16,735 nt of DNA from Nanobdellota archaeon (GTDB lineage: Archaea > Nanobdellota > Nanobdellia > Pacearchaeales > GW2011-AR1): positions 1 through 16,735 of the forward strand of contig JAHIEP010000142.1 in NCBI GenBank assembly GCA_018901375.1, given 5' to 3'. Positions 1-5,169 of this stretch are shown one piece after another. The notes beneath the pieces are model-generated. The model was given only the letters and a program-made list of their open reading frames with translations. It made no database searches and had not been told where the DNA came from. Position 1 is the first letter of the stretch, and every line of letters starts with the position of its first letter. The position numbers were made by a program, and so were the translations under genes.

Positions 1-114
1 AATAGATGACTTGAGCAACGTTGATGGTTTCATTGTTCTGCTCCTTGTTCTTCTCTGGGTGTTGCTTTGTCGACGTTGAAGTATTCGTAGAATTCTTCGG
101 AGAGTGATAGTTCT
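1..114 (-). pseudogene. Duplicated 3' end of scpB
   Basis: Positions 1-114 are identical, base for base, to 150-263, which holds the 3' end and downstream flank of scpB. The coding part is 30-114 on the minus strand: the last 27 codons of ScpB and the TGA stop. After 114 the similarity ends and an unrelated GC-rich piece with a cttcg hairpin core follows. The fragment has no start of its own and is cut off from the rest of the gene, so it should be non-functional. Perfect identity over 114 bp points to a recent duplication. The window edge hides whether the copy extends further left. Confidence 0.85.
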
Positions 115-125
115 GCGCTTCGCGA

Positions 126-153
126 GGTGATAGGTAATAGGCAATAGACAATA
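126..153. repeat. Heptamer array A (GGTRATA-like, 4 units)
   Basis: Four consecutive 7-bp units, ggtgata, ggtaata, ggcaata and gacaata, sit between the two scpB 3'-end copies. The last unit overlaps the start of the second copy. It is one of at least nine heptameric arrays in the window. Confidence 0.75.
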
Positions 154-178
154 GATGACTTGAGCAACGTTGATGGTT

Positions 179-754
179 TCATTGTTCTGCTCCTTGTTCT
201 TCTCTGGGTGTTGCTTTGTCGACGTTGAAGTATTCGTAGAATTCTTCGGAGAGTGATAGTTCTAATGTGTGGCCGACTTGTTTTGTTGTGACTAGGCCGA
301 GGTCTCGGAATTTTTTGATGTGGTCGTAGGATTTGTTTCCTCGGATTTTGATGACGACGGATTGCTTGACTGGTTGTTTGTAGGCGATGATGGCGAGGGT
401 TTCTTGTTCGGCTTTTGTGAACTCTGTGTTTCCGCTGGCTAGTTTGTTAATTAGATAATGGAATTTTTCGGAGATGTCCATTTTCCAAGAGTTGGTTCTT
501 CGGATTATTCTTATGACGCCTGTTGAGTATTTTTTTTCCAGGTTGTGGAGAATTGATTTTAGCATGATTGGGTTTACGTCGGTGAGGACGATTAATTCTT
601 GGAGGTCGAGGAAACGTCCAGCGACGAAAAGTGCGGCTTCGACTTTTTGTGCTGATTCTTGTTCGTTGTCTTCGAATTCGGTTTCGATTTCTTCGGCTGT
701 CGCTTTGGAGATAGTTGGTAGTGGGTAGTGGGTAGTGGGTAGTGGTTCTTCCAT
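179..754 (-). CDS. scpB: Segregation and condensation protein B (ScpB)
   Basis: This 191-residue protein resembles ScpB, the winged-helix kleisin-associated subunit of SMC-ScpAB condensin, which acts in chromosome compaction and segregation. The core starts near residue 36 (QKVEAALFVAGRFLDLQEL) and has the conserved segment QETLAIIAYKQPVKQS near 118-133, followed by a second winged helix. Length is normal for archaeal ScpB. Residues 4-13 (PLPTTHYPLP) are encoded by a 7-bp repeat array and look like an added N-terminal tail. A TTTTAAAA box lies 21-28 nt before the ATG. The 3' end is duplicated downstream at 1-114. scpA is not in the window. The family call is firm; the exact start could shift because the N-terminal tail is repeat-derived. 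Confidence 0.85.
   Translation of the reverse strand: MEEPLPTTHYPLPTISKATAEEIETEFEDNEQESAQKVEAALFVAGRFLDLQELIVLTDVNPIMLKSILHNLEKKYSTGVIRIIRRTNSWKMDISEKFHYLINKLASGNTEFTKAEQETLAIIAYKQPVKQSVVIKIRGNKSYDHIKKFRDLGLVTTKQVGHTLELSLSEEFYEYFNVDKATPREEQGAEQ
717..744. repeat. Heptamer array B, GGTAGTG x4, inside scpB
   Basis: Four perfect tandem copies of GGTAGTG (plus-strand sense) lie at the extreme 5' end of scpB. On the minus coding strand they read in frame as PLPTTHYPLP-type peptide. Twenty-eight bp is not a multiple of 3, so any gain or loss of single units would shift the frame and disconnect the start codon. Confidence 0.85.
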
Positions 755-774
755 ATAAGTTATTGGTAGGAGAG

Positions 775-798
775 TTTTAAAAGATTGCTTACTTGGGT
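775..798. promoter_or_regulatory. 24-bp promoter-associated repeat, copy 1
   Basis: This 24-bp sequence starts ttttaaaagattgcttactt and is repeated exactly at 1198-1221. Its palindromic TTTTAAAA lies 21-28 nt before the scpB ATG on the minus strand, so here it probably serves as the scpB TATA box. The second copy has the same box at TATA distance from a plus-strand gene. Confidence 0.6.
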
Positions 799-810
799 CT
801 AATCATATAA

Positions 811-820
811 AATAATATAA
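811..820 (+). promoter_or_regulatory. TATA-like box for the 842 gene
   Basis: aataatataa lies about 22-31 nt before the ATG at 842, the distance expected for an archaeal TATA box with a leaderless or very short leader transcript. No further promoter element can be shown. Confidence 0.4.
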
Positions 821-841
821 ACGAAGGTTTTTTGGAATTTT

Positions 842-1042
842 ATGGACAAGGATATGGTTTCTGTTTTTTGCGGGGTGGTCGTTGCTGCTTCTACATTTAT
901 TGGAGTTGGGGCGGCGATAGCTTATTATCTTTCTGAACTTGCTAAGAGGAATGTCTTTTATGTTGTTTTTATTGAGGTCATATATTTTTTGGCTGTCGTT
1001 ACTCTTTTGGTTTTGACGCAAAGAAATATAAAGATGGATTAG
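842..1042 (+). CDS. Small two-helix membrane protein
   Basis: This is a 66-residue protein of unknown function. Residues about 6-30 (VSVFCGVVVAASTFIGVGAA) and about 38-58 (NVFYVVFIEVIYFLAVVTLL) are hydrophobic and likely form two transmembrane helices. A charged ELAKRN stretch lies between them and the C-terminus is RNIKMD. A TATA-like box sits upstream at a normal distance. It lies between two copies of a 24-bp promoter repeat, together with the next tiny membrane gene. No family is recognised. Coding status is supported by the promoter spacing and the coherent hydrophobic pattern only. Confidence 0.6.
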   Translation: MDKDMVSVFCGVVVAASTFIGVGAAIAYYLSELAKRNVFYVVFIEVIYFLAVVTLLVLTQRNIKMD

Positions 1043-1053
1043 TTTGTGTCTTA

Positions 1054-1149
1054 ATGAGAGAGAAATATAGGGTATGGATTTATGATTATTTGCCTTGGGT
1101 GATTCTCGCTTTGATGTATTTTATTTTGATTATTGGTATTTTTGGGTAG
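1054..1149 (+). CDS. Tiny single-helix membrane peptide
   Basis: An ATG at 1054 opens a 31-codon frame ending at TAG 1149. The peptide has a short charged start (MREKYRVWIYDYLP) and a hydrophobic segment WVILALMYFILIIGIFG that could span a membrane once. It starts 11 nt after the previous stop, in the same direction, so the two could be co-transcribed. Function is unknown, and a chance frame cannot be ruled out at this length. Confidence 0.35.
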   Translation: MREKYRVWIYDYLPWVILALMYFILIIGIFG

Positions 1150-1197
1150 GGTTTGTGTGTGAATTTTTTACTAACTCTTTTTGAAATAGACGATGAA

Positions 1198-1221
1198 TTT
1201 TAAAAGATTGCTTACTTGGGT
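1198..1221 (+). promoter_or_regulatory. 24-bp promoter-associated repeat, copy 2
   Basis: This exact copy of 775-798 has TTTTAAAA at 1198-1205, 22-29 nt before the ATG at 1227. It probably provides the TATA box for that gene. The rest of the repeat lies between the TATA box and the start codon. Confidence 0.6.
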
Positions 1222-1226
1222 TTTTT

Positions 1227-1757
1227 ATGAAAGTTTTGTACTGGATTGGCATTGTGGTGCTTGTGTTGTTTGTTGGTTTGTTTTTTGTTCGGTTGGTTTT
1301 GCCTTCGCAGATTGATGATGTTACGCCTGGGATTTTTTGTGAGGAGGAATATTTGGATTTGGCGGATGTTTATTATGTTATTCCTAAGTTTAAGGGAGTG
1401 GAGATTGACGAGGAATGGTGTGGGGAGATGAAGAAACGGGCTTCTTCGTCTGAGTGCCGGTTGCCGGTTGCCGGTTGCCGAGAGAAGGAGATTGCTATGC
1501 ATGGGATTTATCATACTTATAATGAGTTTGGGGTTTTTCGGGATATTGATTATTTTGACGAGGGGGTTGAGATTTTTGAGGAGTGTTTTGGGGTTTTGCC
1601 TGAGAGATTTAAATCGCCGCAGTTAGCTTTTGCCGAGGAGAATGGATGGATTCGGGATAGGATGGAGGTTGATTTGTTTTGGAATCAGGTTTTTCATAAG
1701 GTTTATCATTGTTCGGATACTGGGATTTTGCCTAATTGGTTGATTCGGATTTATTGA
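1227..1757 (+). CDS. Membrane-anchored NodB/DUF2334-like deacetylase
   Basis: This 176-residue protein has an N-terminal hydrophobic anchor (about residues 5-24), then features like polysaccharide deacetylases of the NodB/DUF2334 type. There is an aspartate pair in QIDDVTPG (residues 30-31) at the expected metal-motif position, and an HxxxH motif in MHGIYHTYNEFG (H92, H96). The later FKSPQLA and FWNQVFHKVYHCSDTG segments resemble the C-terminal conserved part of such proteins. If active it would remove acetyl or similar groups from a cell-surface polymer outside the membrane. The protein is shorter than most NodB proteins. Residues 77-84 (CRLPVAGC) come from an inserted 7-bp repeat array. The fold assignment rests on motifs only, so the family is likely but the substrate is unknown. 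Confidence 0.6.
   Translation: MKVLYWIGIVVLVLFVGLFFVRLVLPSQIDDVTPGIFCEEEYLDLADVYYVIPKFKGVEIDEEWCGEMKKRASSSECRLPVAGCREKEIAMHGIYHTYNEFGVFRDIDYFDEGVEIFEECFGVLPERFKSPQLAFAEENGWIRDRMEVDLFWNQVFHKVYHCSDTGILPNWLIRIY
1455..1479. repeat. Heptamer array C, GGTTGCC x3.5, inside the deacetylase gene
   Basis: Three full GGTTGCC units (1459-1479) are preceded by a partial TGCC. They are read in frame as RLPVAGCR, between the membrane-proximal part and the HxxxH motif of the deacetylase-like protein. Confidence 0.8.
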
Positions 1758-1780
1758 ATTGGACGCGGAGAAATTTTGGT

Positions 1781-1895
1781 CGCGGACTTTCGCGGACTGG
1801 CGCGGACTTTTTGTTTGGGGTTGTTGTTGTATAAGTTGTATACAAAATTAAAAGAACACGGACGAGGCACGGATTATATGGAGGACACGGATTTT
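1781..1895. repeat. Intergenic 10-bp cgcggact repeats and acacggat repeats
   Basis: Three exact-length units cgcggacttt, cgcggactgg and cgcggacttt fill 1781-1810. From 1856 the motifs acacgga, gcacggatta and acacggattt follow at irregular spacing. The same acacggat family recurs at 7637-7735 and 8654-8676. Such short repeats occur scattered in many environmental genomes; no coding function is visible. Confidence 0.6.
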
Positions 1896-1912
1896 TTATT
1901 GGGTTGGTTGGG

Positions 1913-3013
1913 TTAGTCGTGGATTTCGAATCTTAGTAATCCGGCTACGCCGCCTAGGTTGTCGAATTGGACGCCTTCGGCGGTTTCGTTTGTTACGATG
2001 TGGATTTCTGTTGACGAGGCTTCGGCTAGTTTTTCTAGCATTTTTACTTTTTCTCTTGAGAGGGATTTTGAAATGATTAGTTTATCGACGGCACCTCGGG
2101 TTAGTCGGTCTTCGACTTCGGCTTCTCCGTAGGAAACTTTGTTTGGTTCTTTTGCTAGGCTTTCGAAAAATAAATCTAGGATTACTCTTTGTTTTGTCAT
2201 TTCTTGTTCGGCGAGGACGTCTTCGCATTTTTCTACGAGTTCGTGGAGGCCGTGCATTTCGGTTCCGCCGATGTCTTTGACTGCGACTACCTTGTCTTTA
2301 AGTTGTGTAACTAGTTGGGCTTGGGCTAGAAATTCGTCTTTTGTTGGGATTGGTCCGCCGATTAGGATTCCTTTGAGTTTTTTGTTGTCCCAGAAATGTT
2401 CTTTCATTGCTTCGGCTACTCGTTTGAAGAAATCTTTTGCGAGGGTGTCTCGGAGTCTTGCAAATCTTTGAGATGATTGTCCACCGCATTTCGTTTTTCC
2501 TGGAACTCCTGATGTCATGTGTTGGAGTTGTTTGATATGTTTGCCGTCGAGCATTCCAATTGTTGCTTCGTTTCTTTCTATTATCATTAAGCCGTAGACT
2601 TCATCGGTTTCTAGCATTTCTTTAAGGGGTTCTAGGACGAAGGTTTGGTCGCAACGATAGATTTTGATATTGAGTTTCTTTGGTGGTTCGATTGCCCAGA
2701 CTTCTAGGGATTCGCTTCCATCGGGATGTGTTACGTTTCCTGAGAATACTGCTAAGCCGTTTTCGGGGGTTCGTCCGATTTCTTTCATTTTTCTTATTGC
2801 TCGTTCCAGGGAGTTGATTACGTTTTTTCTGGTTCCTGAAGATTTGATATTGGTTGCGGTTCCTTTTTCATCTTCGAGTTGTTTTGTGGTTTGGGTTAGA
2901 GTAGCTCCAGCTGGGATGAGGACGGTTATGAATTCGGTGTGTCGGCCTCGGTAGCTTTCGAGTTCTTCAATAAGGACTTCTAGGTCGTATTTTTGTGATT
3001 CGGTCATTGCCAT
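1913..3013 (-). CDS. prf1: Peptide chain release factor aRF1
   Basis: This 366-residue protein is archaeal/eukaryotic class-1 release factor, which reads all three stop codons in the ribosomal A site and triggers peptidyl-tRNA hydrolysis. The decoding motif NIKS is at 55-58 (TATNIKSSGTRKNV). The codon-recognition motif IYRCDQTF is at 118-125 and the catalytic GGQ at 177-179 (CGGQSSQRFARLRD). The C-terminal domain has the usual alpha-beta pattern ending in GVAGLLRFEI. It is somewhat shorter than typical archaeal aRF1 (about 400-415 residues); the catalytic parts are complete. ATG at 3013 is used, with an alternative ATG two codons in. A heptamer repeat array lies just before the start. Confidence 0.95.
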   Translation of the reverse strand: MAMTESQKYDLEVLIEELESYRGRHTEFITVLIPAGATLTQTTKQLEDEKGTATNIKSSGTRKNVINSLERAIRKMKEIGRTPENGLAVFSGNVTHPDGSESLEVWAIEPPKKLNIKIYRCDQTFVLEPLKEMLETDEVYGLMIIERNEATIGMLDGKHIKQLQHMTSGVPGKTKCGGQSSQRFARLRDTLAKDFFKRVAEAMKEHFWDNKKLKGILIGGPIPTKDEFLAQAQLVTQLKDKVVAVKDIGGTEMHGLHELVEKCEDVLAEQEMTKQRVILDLFFESLAKEPNKVSYGEAEVEDRLTRGAVDKLIISKSLSREKVKMLEKLAEASSTEIHIVTNETAEGVQFDNLGGVAGLLRFEIHD

Positions 3014-3023
3014 TGGAATAGTT

Positions 3024-3051
3024 GTTAGCCATTAGCTGTTAGCTATTAGCA
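3024..3051. repeat. Heptamer array D, upstream of prf1
   Basis: Four 7-bp units, gttagcc, attagct, gttagct and attagca, lie 11-38 nt before the prf1 start on its upstream side. This is where a promoter or leader would be expected, so the array may affect prf1 expression. Confidence 0.75.
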
Positions 3052-3102
3052 GGACTTGTTCGGCTTGTTATTTTACTTGTTAATATATATTTAGAATGGT
3101 TT

Positions 3103-3555
3103 TTAGAAGTTTGGGTTAGTTGTCAGATATTTTTTGAGGGTATGGGTATTTGCCCATTTTGCATAGGCTTGCCAGCCTTGATATATTTCTAAGAATTTTT
3201 GCGGATGAATACTTCCCTTATTAAACAAATTTATCTTTCTCTCCATGTTCTTAATGTTTCGTTTTCTTAATAGTCTGTAATGATAATAATTTCTAAATCC
3301 GACGAAATCTATTCCTTTTGAGAGTGAGATTATTTTTGATTTTTGTGGATGGAGTTCTAATCCTAATTTTGTTTCTAAGAAGTTGCCAATATCTTTCTGC
3401 CATCTTTCTAATTGCCTTTTTGATTTATGTAAGAGGATAAAGTCATCAACGTATCTAATGTAGTGTTTTACTCTTAGTTTATGCTTAACAAAATGATCCA
3501 GTTCATTTAGATAGATATTGGCAAAGAACTGGCTTGTTAAATTCCCTAACGGCAT
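3103..3555 (-). CDS. DGR reverse transcriptase, C-terminal half (frameshifted)
   Basis: This 150-codon frame carries the second half of a DGR-type reverse transcriptase. It opens with GMPLGNLTSQFFANIYLNEL, where the SQ in motif 4 replaces the QG of group II intron and retroviral enzymes; this is a hallmark of DGR reverse transcriptases. The catalytic YVDD is at residues 35-38 of this frame, followed by LELHPQKSKI and GIDFVGFRNYYHYR (motifs 6-7) and a thumb-like helix. The frame is open upstream of ATG 3555 (reading ERERKTARDITKG) into the (AG)7 run, so this ATG is probably not a natural start. It is the continuation of the 3546-4124 frame. Confidence 0.9.
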   Translation of the reverse strand: MPLGNLTSQFFANIYLNELDHFVKHKLRVKHYIRYVDDFILLHKSKRQLERWQKDIGNFLETKLGLELHPQKSKIISLSKGIDFVGFRNYYHYRLLRKRNIKNMERKINLFNKGSIHPQKFLEIYQGWQAYAKWANTHTLKKYLTTNPNF

Positions 3556-4124
3556 GCCTTTGGTAATGTCTCGTGCCGTCTTTCTCTCTCTCTCTCTAAA
3601 ATCATTTTAATGAGCCATATAACTTTTCCGTCTTCTATTTTTCTTTTGATTATTTCGATTAATGTTTTATGGTTGACTTCTTCAAAATAATGTTTTATGT
3701 CTGCTTTGAAACAAAATGCTTCTGATTTTAGATTATTGGTTACTTTTCTTTTGAATAGGTTGAATCTTTTTATCGCAAATAGATTTCCTTTTCCCTTTTG
3801 GTTTGCGCAGGAGTCGTGGATAAATACCTTTTGAAAGATTGGTTCTATGATATTGCATAATGCGTGGTGGATAATTCTATCTCTGAAATCTGATTTACTT
3901 ATTTTACGAGTCTTTGGGTCTCGTAAAATAAATGTTTCTAATGATTTTGGTTTGTAACTCATAGACATTAATTCAAATTGTAGCTGTTCTAAATTGTCAA
4001 TTGTGTTTTCTTGGAATTCTATAACATAATCTTTTTTAGTTTTACCCTTTCTCGCTTTCTCGAAAGCGAGAACTAGATTTCTCCATTCATAGATTTTGTG
4101 ATAAATATCGCTACTTATATCCAT
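3546..4124 (-). CDS. DGR reverse transcriptase, N-terminal half (frameshifted)
   Basis: This is the first half of the same reverse transcriptase, 192 codons from ATG 4124. It has RDRIIHHALCNIIEPIFQK (motif 1-2, residues 81-99), then KGKGNLFAI and the catalytic motif FKADIKHYF with Asp142. After LIKMIL (172-176) it enters an AG-repeat and leaves frame, ending at a TAG at 3546. Removing one AG unit would join it in frame to the YVDD half, giving about 339 residues, a usual length for a DGR reverse transcriptase. ATG 4124 is preferred to the TTG at 4193, because starting there would translate through the template repeat. Without the second half the enzyme lacks YVDD and would be inactive. Confidence 0.9.
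   Translation of the reverse strand: MDISSDIYHKIYEWRNLVLAFEKARKGKTKKDYVIEFQENTIDNLEQLQFELMSMSYKPKSLETFILRDPKTRKISKSDFRDRIIHHALCNIIEPIFQKVFIHDSCANQKGKGNLFAIKRFNLFKRKVTNNLKSEAFCFKADIKHYFEEVNHKTLIEIIKRKIEDGKVIWLIKMILERERERRHETLPKACR
3584..3597. repeat. (AG)7 microsatellite in the reverse transcriptase gene
   Basis: Seven AG units on the coding (minus) strand lie exactly where the two reverse transcriptase frames part. The downstream frame is offset by +2 nt, so (AG)6, or two extra units, would restore one reading frame. Confidence 0.9.
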
Positions 4125-4150
4125 TTTAATAAGTTGTCCTGGAGATAGAC

Positions 4151-4233
4151 TATTTCGAGATTCGAGTTCCTGTTCGACGGATTCCTGTTGCAATTCAGGT
4201 TAGCCCTGTCGGAATTCGCATTGAAGTGCGCGA
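4151..4233 (-). repeat. DGR template repeat (TR)
   Basis: These 83 bp align without gaps to the variable repeat at 4492-4574. Of 22 mismatches, 21 are at minus-strand TR adenines and one at a G. The TR is rich in AAC and AAT codon-like triplets, typical of DGR templates that place adenines at codon positions 1 and 2. It lies 27 bp before the reverse transcriptase ATG, in the same orientation as the variable protein. Its RNA would be copied by error-prone, adenine-randomising reverse transcription. Confidence 0.93.
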
Positions 4234-4248
4234 ATCAGCTAGCCGATT
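4233..4248 (-). other. Possible RNA hairpin at the 5' edge of the TR
   Basis: On the minus-strand RNA, aaucgg and cugauu can pair with one G-U wobble around a cuag loop, right at the 5' boundary of the TR. DGR template RNAs often have structured flanks, but this is a short stem and could be chance. Confidence 0.35.
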
Positions 4249-4310
4249 TATCGATTGGGCATTTCTGCTTCACCGAAATTTCTCGCAAAAAACTTCTGTA
4301 TTTCATGACT

Positions 4311-4326
4311 TAAAATAAATTTAAAT
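4311..4326 (-). promoter_or_regulatory. Possible TATA box for the TR/reverse transcriptase transcript
   Basis: The minus strand reads catttaaatttatttt here, an AT-rich stretch about 80 nt before the TR. It could drive a TR-plus-reverse-transcriptase transcript separate from the variable protein gene. It is only a composition-based suggestion. Confidence 0.25.
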
Positions 4327-4400
4327 GATGTGCTAATAAATTGGCGTGTAGTCCATCTCCAATCTCTTGCTCAAGGAGAGAAGAGTTTTTAGGACTGAAG

Positions 4401-4425
4401 TAAAAATAAAAAGTGCTTTAAAAAA
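4401..4425 (-). terminator. T-rich terminator after the variable protein gene
   Basis: The minus strand shows three T runs (cttttttaaagcactttttatttttac) about 40-64 nt after the variable protein stop. Oligo-T runs are the usual archaeal termination signal. The 4125-4464 stretch otherwise holds the TR, its flanks and a small hairpin; no accessory avd gene is visible. Confidence 0.4.
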
Positions 4426-4433
4426 GTTTCACG

Positions 4434-4446
4434 GTCGCTTCGCGAC
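4434..4446 (-). other. Hairpin downstream of the variable repeat
   Basis: A perfect 5-bp inverted repeat, gtcgc and gcgac around a GAA loop (minus strand), lies 18 nt after the variable protein stop. In the Bordetella phage DGR, a GC-rich hairpin just beyond the VR helps target recognition. Here the stem is shorter and further away, so the parallel is tentative. Confidence 0.4.
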
Positions 4447-4464
4447 AAAAAATCGTTGTTCAAC

Positions 4465-5121
4465 TTATTCCCTGAGCGAACTAACCGCCCGTACCCCGAG
4501 ACACGAGTCCCCGACCGACGGACCCACGCCGCAATCCAGGCCAGCCCTGACGGAATACGCAACGAAGTGCGCGACGGAATTATCATCGCGCATTGGAGCC
4601 CAGTAGTACAAGCTTCCTGATTTTGTTTTGTTAGAAGGTAATCCTTGTTTTGTTGGGTTTTGGAGGTAATCCTCTAAGGAGATTCCGAGAGTTTTGTCTT
4701 TTATCAAAGTGTTTGAGTCTAGGATTTCTGATGTTGCTGGAGTTAGGGTTTTGTTTTTGTAGATGTGATTGGAGTTGATTCTTATGTTGCTTCCATCTGC
4801 TTTGAAGTCTGCGTCAAGCCATTCTGCTCTCCAGGGGTTTTTTATTTGAGTAATTTCATCATAGATATCTTTGTGATTTTCTTTTGTATATTTTAGAACT
4901 TCGATAAATTCTGGGATAGTCAACATTCTTTCTCCGTTTTCCTGAAGTGCTTTATGAGATTGAGACCAATTTTTGCCTAGATAAGTTCTTTGTTTGGCTA
5001 CGTTTAGATTGATTGATGGAATGTAGATGAAATCAGAATCATTAGAGGTATTTACTATAGTATAAACTGAGGGATTTAAGGTTTTTAGTGTTTCATTGCT
5101 TACATTTATCATTGGCGCCAT
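4465..5121 (-). CDS. DGR variable protein (C-type-lectin-like C-terminus)
   Basis: This 218-residue protein is the diversification target. No signal peptide or membrane segment is visible. The middle part (KALQENGERMLTIPEFIEVL, then WRAEWLDADFK and the LGISLEDYLQNPTKQGLPS segment) and the ending GVRAVSSLRE match the layout of DGR targets with a C-type-lectin-like fold, in which the variable residues form the ligand surface. The VR encodes about residues 183-210 of 218, and the changed codons give V, Y, V, G, D, G, V, G, V, G, D, C and similar. A tttataaa box lies 22-29 nt before the ATG, so it probably has its own promoter even though valS ends 49 bp upstream. It likely binds a ligand or partner that varies; which one cannot be said. 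Confidence 0.85.
   Translation of the reverse strand: MAPMINVSNETLKTLNPSVYTIVNTSNDSDFIYIPSINLNVAKQRTYLGKNWSQSHKALQENGERMLTIPEFIEVLKYTKENHKDIYDEITQIKNPWRAEWLDADFKADGSNIRINSNHIYKNKTLTPATSEILDSNTLIKDKTLGISLEDYLQNPTKQGLPSNKTKSGSLYYWAPMRDDNSVAHFVAYSVRAGLDCGVGPSVGDSCLGVRAVSSLRE
4492..4574 (-). repeat. DGR variable repeat (VR)
   Basis: This is the 83-bp partner of the TR at 4151-4233, near the 3' end of the variable protein gene. Substituted positions relative to TR adenines are 16 to G, 5 to T and none to C. No in-frame stop was produced. Similarity stops abruptly on the 3' side, 24 bp before the stop codon triplet. Confidence 0.93.
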
Positions 5122-5142
5122 GTTGTTTTATTGATTTGAGGG

Positions 5143-5150
5143 TTTATAAA
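5143..5150 (-). promoter_or_regulatory. TATA box of the variable protein gene
   Basis: tttataaa is read on the minus strand, 22-29 nt before the ATG at 5121, fitting a leaderless archaeal transcript independent of valS. Confidence 0.5.
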
Positions 5151-5169
5151 TTTTGTTACTCCTTTAAAA

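Noticed and set aside
3546..3600. Programmed ribosomal frameshift in the reverse transcriptase
   Set aside because: A -1 shift would join the frames, but no canonical slippery heptamer is in phase; AG slippage is simpler. Not fully excluded.
3103..4193. Reverse transcriptase as a group II intron enzyme
   Set aside because: Motif 4 has SQ (GNLTSQ) instead of QG, there is no maturase or endonuclease domain, and a matching TR/VR pair is present.
4125..4193. TTG start at 4193 for the reverse transcriptase
   Set aside because: It would translate through the template repeat; ATG 4124 gives the family-typical N-terminus.
4195..4330. tRNA or other structured RNA gene near the TR
   Set aside because: No cloverleaf with acceptor and T-arm could be traced; the similarity is explained by the TR/VR pair.
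4367..4606. Plus-strand frame opposite the variable repeat
   Set aside because: It is antisense to the VR and VP end; its GC-rich composition comes from the variable repeat.
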